This document shows, piece after piece, positions 1 to 9,667 of a stretch of DNA of 64,000 bases. The notes beneath the pieces were generated by a model. The model was not told the origin of the DNA, did not search any database, and saw nothing but the letters and a program-made list of their open reading frames with translations. Within the stretch, counting starts at the first letter, position 1, and each line of letters starts with the position of its first letter. A program made the translations under genes and the position numbers. Origin of the DNA: Tricholomella constricta (Eukaryota; Basidiomycota; Agaricomycetes; Agaricales; Lyophyllaceae); NCBI GenBank assembly GCA_013368375.1, contig JAACJP010000046.1:1-64000 (forward strand), written 5' to 3'.

Positions 1-778
1 TCGCGTGATATAGCGAAAGTTTGCTGCCATAAGAGGAAACTCCTGAGTTCGGCCGAGGCGCCGTCCAGGACCATTGTCCAGGGTTTCTCGAAGTCGCGTC
101 TTTGGTTGGGGCGGCTTCTGGCTACGGGCCTAGATATGGAGAGTTTCTGATCTTCGCTACCGATGCCGAGGGAGCGAAGGAAGTTCACAATGTCCGTGTT
201 GAGGTGAGGGTGGTCACGGAAAAGGCGGTTTCCGGCTCCGAAGGGGACGATCGCTAGGTAGTTCTCCGGGTTCTTCTCGACTTCTTCGGAGATGGTGAGG
301 TGAAGATTATTCAGGAGGGTGGTCATGGGGATGACGCTACGTGGGAGGGCTGCACGAGTGAAAGCGATGGCTGCAGGCGCGGGTGTGAAGGGGAGGGGGC
401 CCTGGCAGGACTGCTGGATGGCAGGGTTCTGATCGCTAAGCGTAGGGAGGTCCTTCATGTCGAACGCGTTGGGGAAGACAAAGGTGTCCGCCATCTTGCG
501 ACGTGGTTCCGGGCGTTTCGGTCGGGAGTCTGGGTCGTCGATTGTTTCTATATCCTCTTCTTGGAGGTCGTACTCCTCTGATCTAGACGCCTAGTGCGGG
601 GTATTAGTGAGGTTCGGGTGGGAGGTGAGTTGGGGGGACGCACTTCGTGGTCCGTCCTGGTTGTTTCCGGGTTGCCGTCGTCTTTGCGCGAGCGTTTCGC
701 CGGTCTGTTCGAGTCGTTGTCCCCGTTTATGGGGTTGGTATGGGGGGCTGGGTTTGGGGTGCTACTGGTTCGGGGCAT
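1..778 (-). CDS. Unknown protein, 3' end cut by window edge
   Basis: The gene reads leftward from an ATG at 778 and runs off the window. A 53-nt intron (591..643) has a GTGCGT donor, an ACTAAT branch-like site and a TAG acceptor. Removing it joins two open frames in phase. The first ~45 residues are polar, with a basic AKRSRKDD patch that could be a nuclear signal. An acidic stretch (EEYDLQEED) follows, then a more ordered region from the internal Met at 494 containing PFGAGNRLF and KPWTMVLDG. I do not recognise the family. The style (many paralogues, no enzyme motif) resembles repetitive basidiomycete hypothetical proteins, some of which are carried by transposons, but no transposase or reverse transcriptase motif is visible. 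An ATG at 494 is an alternative start. Existence is fairly sure, function unknown. Confidence 0.5.
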
Positions 779-1793
779 TGCGTCCAAAGTAGTGGAGATT
801 ATAAGGTGGGGGCCTTTATGGTGGGTTGCACAAAGGGCGGCGGCCTCGAGGCCAAGTGGCACAAGTCTTTGTTTTATTCGGGGCTGGCATGAGTGGCACA
901 GGTAGCCAGGTCGTGGCTCGTCGGGGGGTAGGCATGCTTCGGGGGATTGCACGAAGGAGCGGTAGTGTCTGAGAGTCTCTCGAGAGTCTCTTATTCACTT
1001 ATCCACGCATTGAGGTGTTGTAATTATTTTACATGCTAGGCATTTGCTCGGGTGATGGAGATTCTACGTCGTCTGGCGTAGGGCCGAAACTGGGGTTTCC
1101 TTTTGCATGTCTAGATAGAGGGGATGGGCAGAGCCTCCGAGATGGTGTTCTCATAAGATCGCTACACACGGTAGGTTGTAGATCTACCCTCGGTCATGAC
1201 GACCGGTGGGGTGTTGATGAGCCACCTTGGTGGTACCCATCGAGCGTTGCTGACTGCAGGCTCATTTATTCTCACAGCGAAGTGAGAAAACGTCTTTTGG
1301 CTTCCCCCGGAGGGTACTAATCCCTTGAGCCACGAAGAGGCAAGACGCCGGAGCACCGTGATGGTGGTCCTTGATCAAGGGATCATATTTTTCCTTGTAC
1401 GCAGTAGAGGTACTAATAGAACTACAGAATGTAGCCCTTATGGACGTATATATACGCATACTTAGAATGAACTGATCCTTGTTTGACTCTGGGTCTGACT
1501 CCGATCCCAAGAACAGCAAGGGGACGAGAGATCCTGATGATAAACAAACCAGCATTTGAAGTTGAGGCGCTTGGCGTTCAGATGTTCAAGTAACCCCCGC
1601 GTCTGCCTGCAGGTGATGTACAAAGAAAGGATAAACCTGAACACGCATTGGGAAGGATTGATCCAACTTTCTAGCACCAATGAACGTCGATTCGGCAGAA
1701 AAAAAATGAAGGATCGCAAGCTGTCCAATGTGGCGTAAACAGTAAACCATGCAAGAACTCTCGAGCGGCGTAGCTATAGGCAGAGTTTGAAAT
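779..1793. other. Intergenic stretch, no gene recognised
   Basis: Only short unrelated ORFs occur here (for example 1033..1320 + and 1462..1728 -). None has a recognisable motif, good splice partners or biased codon use. This stretch should hold the promoter of the truncated gene ending at 778 and the 3' end of the gene at 1794. Confidence 0.5.
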
Positions 1794-3279
1794 TCACCAT
1801 TCCGAAAATCCCACAATCTTACCATCCCAGCTCCACCAAATCATCTCATCCCACTCATCATCCCCATCCTCACCCCCCACGTTAACAGCCTCTCCATCCT
1901 TAGCCTTACTCCATACCGCCGTTCCCAACCCACCTCTACACGTCACCCAAACACCCTCCACCGTCTTCCCCTTCTTCTGTACTTTCCTCCGTTTCAAATT
2001 GCCGAGCTCTGCCGTTGGGTCCCGCAGTCCCGATTCCTCCAAAAATTCATCAAGAGTGCTCTCCAGTGACGCCGAAATGTTTTGGCGCGGTATCCACGCG
2101 GGGTGGACGAAGCGGCGCGGGGCGCGCAGGAGAACGTGCGTTTGTGTTGGAGCTGTAGTCTGACTCAGCGAGGACATGAAATGGGCGGATAACACGCACT
2201 TACCCATGTCGGTAGACATGCCGTCGCCTTCTGCGTCTGCAGCTGCGAGTGTCCGCGAGAGGAGGCGTTCGGCGGCTTGGAGGGCCCGTTGTTCGTCTGC
2301 ATGGCTTGGGTATGTATATGTATGTGATGGAGGCTCAGGCTCGGGCTCGGGGGACGGCGACAGCGAACGTGATGCGGGCGGGGATGAGGTCGGGTCTGTT
2401 TCTGTGTCTTCATCATCATCTGTGTCCACATCATCATCATCTTCCTCCTCGTCTTCACTCTCTTCTTCTCCTTCTCCTTCTCCTGCTGTGCCGTCGACTA
2501 CCTCTCCAGCTCCGTTCTCCTCCCCTCCACTCTCATCGGAATCGTCCTCGATTCCGGTGTGCCGTTCACTACTGCTGCTGCTGCGTTTTGCGAGATCATC
2601 TCTCACGCCAATGGCTTTGATCTCCAGTCCATCAACGGCGTATATCACTTTGGATTTGGCGGACGCCGTATTCGAGCCTACGAAAATAGCAAGGTAGACA
2701 CGTGCGCGCTTCGTGTTAGTGTTGGACAAGCTTGTATTAGGTGGTACGGGAACTTGAACTTGAACTTGGGCTTGTTTGGGACCTTGTGCAAGAGCTGAGG
2801 AAAGTGCAGTGAATGTGGTGTTGAGATGCGATGTGAGCGTGTCGAACGATGAGAGAAGCTCGTTGCGCTGTCTGAGTGCTCGTGCAGTTGACTGACCAAC
2901 ATCGAAGTTTATCGAATCCATTATTGATGAATAAGATTAATCACGTACGTTCGTACTCGGCATCCTGGAGAGCTGCATTACAGGCCTAGGGTGGTTTGAC
3001 GATGACGTTTGGCAATGGCTTGATAATTCAGACGGGGACTTACAGTGGCACCTGGCTTTTCAAAAATAGAACATGACCAAGTAAGCTTGTCGCGAGCCTT
3101 GCTGCCACTGTATCCGTAATTGCTTCGACGTCCAAGGATACTACTGGTATCTTGTTCACCAAGACGCCCGAACCTCCTGCCTTGGATGATCCTCCGTCAG
3201 GTAGGTTAGAAGCCTGCGAAACAATCTGACGAGACGAGCTGGGATTTGGAGAAGGAGCGGTTGGTGCGAGCACAGGCAT
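1794..3279 (-). CDS. Acidic-linker conserved fungal protein, unknown function
   Basis: Four exons are inferred: 3279..3044, 2985..2949 (37 nt), 2891..2204 and 2152..1794. Introns 2986..3043, 2892..2948 and 2153..2203 have GTAAGT or GTACGT donors and TAG/CAG acceptors, and all join in phase to give about 439 residues. The N-terminal part has a short helical region (ITDTVAARLATSLLGHVLFL) followed by PLPVMQLSRMP and a second helix (RQRNELLSSFDTLTSHL). The middle is a long Asp/Glu/Ser run and a Pro-rich spacer. The C-terminus is Trp-rich (WDEMIWWSWDGKIVGFSEW). The exon-3 frame has its own ATG at 2921, but continuity through the upstream exons argues that the true start is 3279. No catalytic motif is visible and I cannot assign a role. 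The conserved-looking ends around a disordered acidic centre suggest a binding or chaperone-like protein. Confidence 0.6.
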
Positions 3280-3421
3280 CGTAATCCTCGTGGTTCAGGT
3301 GTCGGAATCGGAGTCGGAGGTTTTCTCGGCACGTCCCTCACGTGGTCGATCATGTGAACGTCCGAATTGTCAAGCCCGTTGATTGTTTCCCATTACCAGT
3401 CGAGCATTACTTGCCTTTACT

Positions 3422-4086
3422 ATGCCTGCTCTGCGAATCGATAAAACTGCCTTTTCATACAGGCCTCTTGGAAATAAACCAATAAATACCGCGCGTGCAA
3501 TCTCCGAAACCGTGCCTGAAGGCACCTTGGACGTTACGCCAGCAAAGAATCCCGAAAAAGCGCAAATAATCTATCCAACTACGTCTTCTGAACGTACAAT
3601 CTACCGTACAGACCAAGGCAAGGTCTGTATCGCTCTATCATAACATATGTTCGAGTTGAAACCTGTGCTAGGCTGTCACCGCCCATCAATGGGACGTATA
3701 CGACTTTGTGCGCTCAATCCCATGCGGGCGAGTGACCACATACAAGGATGTCTGCCTCTCAGTGGGCGGTTCGCCCCGCTCCGGTACGTATACATACCTT
3801 CCATATATCTACTACACCCGGAAGGTTCCTATACCTATACTTACTTACGGTTGTGTGGTAAATAGTGGGAAACGCGCTGCGGAACAACCCATTCGCGCCG
3901 TACATCCCGTGCCACCGGGTCATCGCGTCGAATTTCTTCGTCGGCGGGTTTTTTGGTGAATGGGGCAAGAATGATAAGACTGGGACACGGTGTAACCAGA
4001 AATTGGGCCTCCTTGCTTCGGAGGGCGTCGATTTTACGAAAAGGGGGCATCTTGTCGATTCGGATACTGTTATTTGGAGGGGATAA
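3422..4086 (+). CDS. MGT1: Methylated-DNA-protein-cysteine methyltransferase (O6-alkylguanine repair)
   Basis: This is a suicide DNA-repair enzyme that transfers alkyl groups from O6-alkylguanine to its own cysteine in the nucleus. Three exons (3422..3622, 3672..3783, 3866..4086) with GTCTGT and GTACGT donors join in phase to 177 residues, typical for the family. The active-site motif is intact as IPCHRVI. Upstream comes the DNA-recognition helix region (VRSIPCGRVTTYKDV, then GNALRNNP, where the family's arginine finger and Asn lie). Downstream are GGFFGEWG and the closing LLASEGVDF block. An in-frame ATG lies at 3383, but 3422 leaves a more usual N-terminus. It is divergent from the gene starting at 3279, with only about 140 bp between the starts, so the two may share a promoter. 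Identification rests on the PCHRV motif and domain order. Confidence 0.9.
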
Positions 4087-4542
4087 TGATCTCCATAATC
4101 GTTTTACATTCACACAATCTCGTAATAAAGCTACGCTGCCGGCTGCGCGGCCGCCACATACAGTTCACGATGTATTTTTGCCTGTAATCCCAGAATGTCT
4201 TCCCGAAATTTCCCTTCACTGCAGCCATATCCTCAATATTAATGTAATATTAGCCCAGTGATACGGATGAGTCGTGCAGAGGAGCCTTTTCTGGTGGATC
4301 CACACGAAGTAACTAAATCACGTGGCTAAACGCGAGGGTGTGACTCGGTGCTCACGGCGGCTCAGCGCCAGCGGCGCCTGTGCCTGTAACACCACCACTG
4401 AGCCTATCCATTTTCGTTTCCTTGGACAATGAGAGCAAGTTCTTATCTTAAATAGACTGAACGAAGTCTTCCTTCCCTATCACTTTCCTTCTCAACTTTA
4501 GAACGCCTGATTATCGTCATATTTCAACAATCTTCCTGTGAC
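4087..4542. other. Intergenic, promoter of the membrane protein gene
   Basis: No convincing ORF. A pyrimidine-rich stretch (about 4460-4540, CTTCCTTCCC..TCTCAACTTTAG) lies just before the ATG at 4543, as is common upstream of fungal start codons. Confidence 0.4.
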
Positions 4543-7101
4543 ATGGCTAACCCGAACAGTCCCAGGGAATCTCCGCGTCAGGCTTCGGCAGCTGAAGGCT
4601 TACCTGCTGCTGAAACGGATGATCAAAGTAAATCAGACAGAATCCCATTTCCAGTCGTGGTGAAAGAGCCGTCGAGCTCAGGTACGTGCAGCAAGTTACA
4701 TGTAGTGGTTCTGACTCTGAGAATTGTTTCATTAGATCTGCACGCAAAGCTCGAGAATTCCAGCCCTGGTAAGTATCACTGTCACTCGAAGTTGCATTCT
4801 TGGACGCAAACTTCACTAGCAGATTCTCAGACCACTGCATCGTCCAAACAGACATCGTCGGACAAGTTGTCCGCCCTTCCAACCTCTAAGAGCACTCCAA
4901 ACGCGAACCGAGCTCTCCGCTCCCCCGTAGCTACTTCAAGCAACATTCTCCCAAATCGCGGCTATCGTCGCAGTCTTGATGCATCTATATCTCTGCCTTC
5001 GTTCTCGACCGCCGATCTGGACTCTCCACCATTGAATAGTGTCTGGAATGCGACTCATAACTTGAATACGCACCTTAATGCGGGAGGAACAGCCCCCCGA
5101 GGAACATCCGCCGATGGTTCTGGTACACCGAGACAGAGAGTATCGTTCGACAGCGATCGAGGCTCGTTACCGACTATGCAAAGCGTTAGACAAGGTTAAA
5201 TTTCTTCGACTTTCGCTCTCAATTACACTCACATTCATAAAGCCTTTTCTCGCATGAACAGAGGCAGTGACCCGGCTGTTACTTCTCCCGCCCAACGCTC
5301 CTCCGCATATCGCGATTCACAGAAGGACCCCGACTCAGACGCAGGTTCACGCTCTCCCTCGCATTCTCGTTCTCGTGCCGCATCTCCTCTTCGCCTATTT
5401 CAACAATGGTCAGCAGGTCGCCATCGCCATCGCCATCCCGACCCCTTCGTCCCCATCGACCCCTTCAAATTCAAGACCCATTTTCGTTTCCCGCGTTTTC
5501 CCACTCTTACGGATCCGCTCACGCCAAAGATTCATACCCATAGCCACAATGACCCAGGCTCACCAGATATCGCAGGATGCGAGGCGTGTATGCCCACCTC
5601 CGCGATGAAAGACTCCTGGAGCAACGCCCGCATATTTCTACTTGATACCCTTCCCCGCCAAGTATACCTAAATATTCTCCTCCGCCTCCCTGCCATGTAT
5701 TTCTCCCGTGTCGCCAAGATCTTCGAAGACGCCGAGGTGAGCAGACCTGACATCCAGCGAATGATCGAGAGCGGCGGCGGGGGCAGCGGCTTCCTCGCCA
5801 CCTCCGCATCAGAGCAAATTACCGTCGGCACCCTTGATTCCGCCAACAATCACGGAAGGTCGGAGTACCCCCCAGGGACGCTGTCGCCAACCATGGCTGC
5901 TGGAATCGGGCTCACGACACATGTGGGTGTGTCGGCGGCGTCGGCCCCGCAGATGCCCTTGCCATTTCCGGACGAGTGGACAGCACCTCTGGTTTCGCCT
6001 GCCCTCATCCGTTTCAAGAATTCCTGGGAGGCATTCATCGATTCGTTGCTCAGGGAATGGAAGACCTTGAATGTTGTCTCTGCCCTGTTGTCATCGTGCG
6101 TCCTCTGCAAATCCCAGGCGTCCCGTTATGCTGATGAGTGATATCATCACAGCGCGATTCTAACGATATTCCAGATCCCCAGTGCAGCGGATGATCCTGT
6201 GACGCGAACGGCTGCGCTCCTCTCGCTGATTTGTGCACTCATGAGCCTGTCTTATGGCTGCATGTATATCGTCAGGTTTGGTACCATGCGTAGCATGTAC
6301 AGAGCGTCTAAATGGGCAGAGGTATGCCATCACTTCAACTCACAATGACGATTGGCAGTTTGACGACGACTCTGAAATTTTGAAGGAAGCGCGTAAGACC
6401 GACACGCTCATCTGGTGGAACGTCTGGGTTTTATTAGCCATGCCCGGCGTCTGGATGTCCTGGTTCGTACCCATACCCCATACATCCTGCTCACGATCAA
6501 AAACACTTCTTACTAGTGACTAATAAGAAACAATTAATTACGCAGGTCAATGATCTTCTTCATCGCATCCATTCTCTCTTTCGTCTGGCGCACCGGATCC
6601 GAGCACGACCCCGAACAGCGTCCTCCGCTTACCGTACGCGCAGCGCTCGGCCCGCGCATTGCCATAACAGGCACTTTCGTGGTGGGCATGGTGTATCTCG
6701 CGCTCATCGTGAAGACGCTGCGGAGCTATGGGACGCATGCGGGTGGGGGAACGGCGTGGCGGCGGAAGACGCAGGAGCCGGAGCATCCGCATCCGCAGAC
6801 GCAGACGCAGGCGCAGGCACAGGTACAGGCACAGACGCCGGATCTGCGAGCGAGGGATGTAGATGCTGCGATGGAGCGGCGTGGACGAGAGCGGCAGCGG
6901 AGCACGTCGGGCAGGAGGAGACGGGAGGAGACGCCGGAGGAGGGGAGAGGGGCGCATGCGGAGGTGTTCAAGGAGGAACGGAGAGATAATAGAGGAGTGT
7001 TGAGGTCGTTCCTTGGGCTGGGGATTGTGGGTGTTGGATCGCGAGAACAGGATTCTGGGATGCATTTGGATTTGGAGAAGGGTGAGGAGAGGGGAAACTA
7101 G
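4543..7101 (+). CDS. Large multi-pass membrane protein, conserved hypothetical
   Basis: Seven exons are inferred (4543..4681, 4736..4768, 4823..5194, 5264..6095, 6183..6321, 6359..6462, 6546..7101), giving 724 residues in one frame. The first ~280 residues are Ser/Pro-rich and low-complexity with an RHRHRH stretch. A folded part follows: SWSNARIFLLDTLPRQVYLNILLRLPAMYFSRVA looks membrane-associated. Clear transmembrane segments come next (TAALLSLICALMSLSYGCMYI; WWNVWVLLAMPGVWMSW; MIFFIASILSFVW; a segment around TGTFVVGMVYLALIV). The tail is charged with alternating Gln-Thr/Ala repeats. I read it as a conserved basidiomycete membrane protein of unknown role. Two junctions are less certain: GTTAAA/GAG around 5195..5263, and the acceptor at 6182, chosen because the nearer AG would give a stop. 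Confidence 0.7.
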
Positions 7102-7251
7102 GTGTTTTTTGGGGGGTGTGTGTGAGCACTTTACTTTATTGGAATGATTATTGGAAGGACTGGTGGTTTTTGTACACGTATGACTTAGATACTACATTAA
7201 TACTCGTAGATAGTCTAGAATGGTTGTATAATATTCCCTTTCACGTTTCTG

Positions 7252-8700
7252 TTAAGATCGTCCAGAGTTCAGGTGTTCTATACTTAACATCCCAGGGGCC
7301 TCGTTGGACCTATCATTTTTGTTTAAACGGCTCCAGATGATTTTCGACCTGGTACCGATCCATATGAACCACTGCTGAACAGATGCAAGACTGTAGTGGT
7401 CTGGGAACTCGCCCAAGAAATCCCAAACAATACTTTCGTGCTCGGGACTCCCGACAGGAGAAGCCTTGGGAATTTGTACACCAGAAGAGAGAACGTCCAG
7501 ATTCAGCTGGGCAACGACTGCTCCTATCCCGATGGGCGGGATGACCTTGCTCTGTATGATATGTGTGATGGCAGCGCCCGGAGGATAGAGGTGAGTGTTC
7601 ACGGAAAGGGATCTCAACCTCGAGAAGCTGTCGGAGATCGCCTCTACGAGGAAGGTTGGAAGCGTCCTTACGCCGATTTCCAGTGCTTCGACGCAGGGGC
7701 CGAGTCGTGACAGTATGGGTGCCAATTCCGTGGGACACACTGCAAATGACGAAAGTTTCCTACATGCCCATAGCTTAAAATCACGGATAGCGCAATCCTG
7801 TTGCGAAGGACACAGGGAGTGGGGGTCCGTGGTAAACGACAAGGGCTTGGAGGATGTTAGAGGGAATAGGTGCCATTTGTGGTAAAGGGCGTGCTGGCGT
7901 CTCTGAGCGTCGCAGTCGCAAGGCGGCAAGACGGGGGCACTGGTACATCGCAGGTACGAATTGCGGGCTGGAGATGAAATCAACCGAGATGTCCAGAGTC
8001 TGAAGGGAACGGAAAGCGGATGGTGAAGAGGACATGGCAATTAGCATGAATTGCGTCCCATCAGGGCCTGAATGAATCTCCTCGAGGGTACCAGGGTGTA
8101 CAAGATGAACGGAGAAAAGCGATGGTATGATGGGTGTTCTGTAATAATTTGCATCGCAATTGAATAATATTACCCGTCGAGCTGGTAGGGGCATCGAAAT
8201 CCTCTTTTCCGTCGGCAAGCCCTGCCATATGTCATGTCCTCGAATATTCAGCTCGAAGTTGTCCAAAGTCAGGTCCTGAAGGATTGCGATTATCCGCGGA
8301 GTAAGCCGGATGAAATGGACGACGAGGCTCCTCAGATTCGTGAACAGTGGGAGGGCGCTGAATATCTTATCGATGACATCGTTCTCAGGGACAAGCTGCT
8401 TTCTAGTAGTGCGTCTGAAGGGACAATGTGTAAACGGTATCAAGGAGAAACTTCGAATGTGGCGTGCGATGCGCGGTGAGGAGAAGAATTGAAGACGCTT
8501 ATAGCAGCGCGCTTTGTGGGAATCCGGCTGGAATATCCGATGGGTGGTGGACGCCAGAAGTGTACGGATAGATAGATGGCCTTGGAAGAGACGGGGTTGA
8601 GCCATCCACCGCAGAGAACGACAGGTCAATGTTATCGCTGCGATAGAATTCGGGTTGACAGAGACAGGATGTCGAGCCAAAGCTCCGCTGGTAGGAACAT
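7252..8700 (-). pseudogene. F-box/LRR-like gene, reading frame disrupted
   Basis: From ATG 8700 the reading starts with an F-box-like helix (FLPAELWLDILSL). The rest of a typical agaricomycete F-box (NSIAAITLTCRSLRWMAQPRLFQ) follows in another frame. Restoring continuity would need four bases at a CTGT repeat near 8655, as if one CTGT unit were lost. The long second frame runs to about 7781 with leucine-rich text (LFTNLRSLVVHF, LQTLDISVDF). A third frame then continues the LRR-like protein (LGPCVEALEIGV, FSRLRSLSV) to the stop at 7252. The second change, near 7770-7800, could be a weak intron or another indel. If intact, such a protein would be a substrate adaptor of SCF ubiquitin ligases; these families are large and turn over quickly. 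I call it a probable pseudogene; a sequencing error is the alternative. Confidence 0.55.
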
Positions 8701-9580
8701 GTTCCAGTTGTGTCTGGGTCCCTATTCACCGATTACCAGTGTCATACGGCAGCGTCGAGGGGCGAGCACTACAGAATGGCGCACCGTACTACTAGATGGG
8801 CGAACAATCTTGGATTGCAGCGCTTGCTTGCTATGTTGCATGTCCATGTCTAGTGTGAGGTACAACCCTTGGATTCAGTGGTGATTGTGTATCTAAAAAG
8901 ATGTTGATGGTTGATTCATTTGTCGCAGCATTCGCGGAAGTGATTCAGATGGACGCTGTCAAATTCGAAACCATCAGTTGAGATAATAACGATGGCTGAA
9001 AAGACACTTGTACCCAGCCACGTCAAATTAGTTGGATCAAAGCAAGCAGTTAGAAGTCAGAGATGCTATGATTGGAAGTCCTTGGGATGTATACGGTATC
9101 AATACAATTGGGCCGTTGGCAGCAATGAACGTTCTCGCCTGGTTCTCGCCCTCCTTTGAGCACAAGTGATTTATGTCACTCGCTTCACCGTTTGTTGCTT
9201 CGACTCTATATGTAGACGATTGCCATCAAATTGCCATTATTGTGTATCGCACTTGGAGCAGATCGCGTGCTGGTGGTATCATGTGTGTGTTCTGCTTTTT
9301 CGCGACGAGTACGATTCAGTTGACCTGATATGGCTACGTTTCAGTGGACGTTATCTTTCTTTTCGTGTCGAGTGTAGTCTAAGACAGACCTCCTTGGTCC
9401 CAGACGCTTCCAGATGGCTCGATTCCTTCTCGCATGTTCGTATTTTAACTTTATGTCTCCGCAGGCACGCCAAAGTTCTTCTCTACTCGAAGATGAAATC
9501 CCGAGTACAGTGACGCTCGTCAAAGCCTGCTAGTGCAATCGACGACTGTCAACGGCAGGGGGCATGATGATGACGGCGCG

Positions 9581-9586
9581 ACGCGT
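9581..9586 (+). promoter_or_regulatory. MCB-type box (ACGCGT), first copy
   Basis: Perfect palindromic ACGCGT, 87 bp before the RFC1 ATG. In yeasts this MluI cell-cycle box binds MBF and drives G1/S expression of replication genes. Its role here is inferred from position and gene identity. Confidence 0.55.
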
Positions 9587-9618
9587 TGTGATCAAACAAG
9601 GCGAAAGAAATGATTCTG

Positions 9619-9624
9619 ACGCGT
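9619..9624 (+). promoter_or_regulatory. MCB-type box (ACGCGT), second copy
   Basis: Second perfect ACGCGT, 38 bp after the first and 49 bp before the RFC1 ATG. A pair of such hexamers this close to a replication gene is unlikely to be chance. An imperfect ACGCAT lies a few bases further on. Confidence 0.55.
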
Positions 9625-9667
9625 CTCGTCACGCATCGTGTCACGATCACGTCCTAACCCGACCATC

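Larger units (their letters stand above)
8701..9667. other. Intergenic; RFC1 promoter at its right end
   Basis: No supported gene. The longest ORF (9166..9513 +) has no motif and no splice logic. The last 100 bases hold the two ACGCGT boxes listed separately. Confidence 0.5.

Noticed and set aside
2176..2697. Ser-rich ORF on the + strand
   Set aside because: Antisense shadow of the Asp/Glu/Ser repeat of the gene on the minus strand.
6547..7065. 172-residue minus-strand ORF
   Set aside because: Shadow of the repetitive Gln/Arg-rich tail of the membrane protein gene at 4543..7101.
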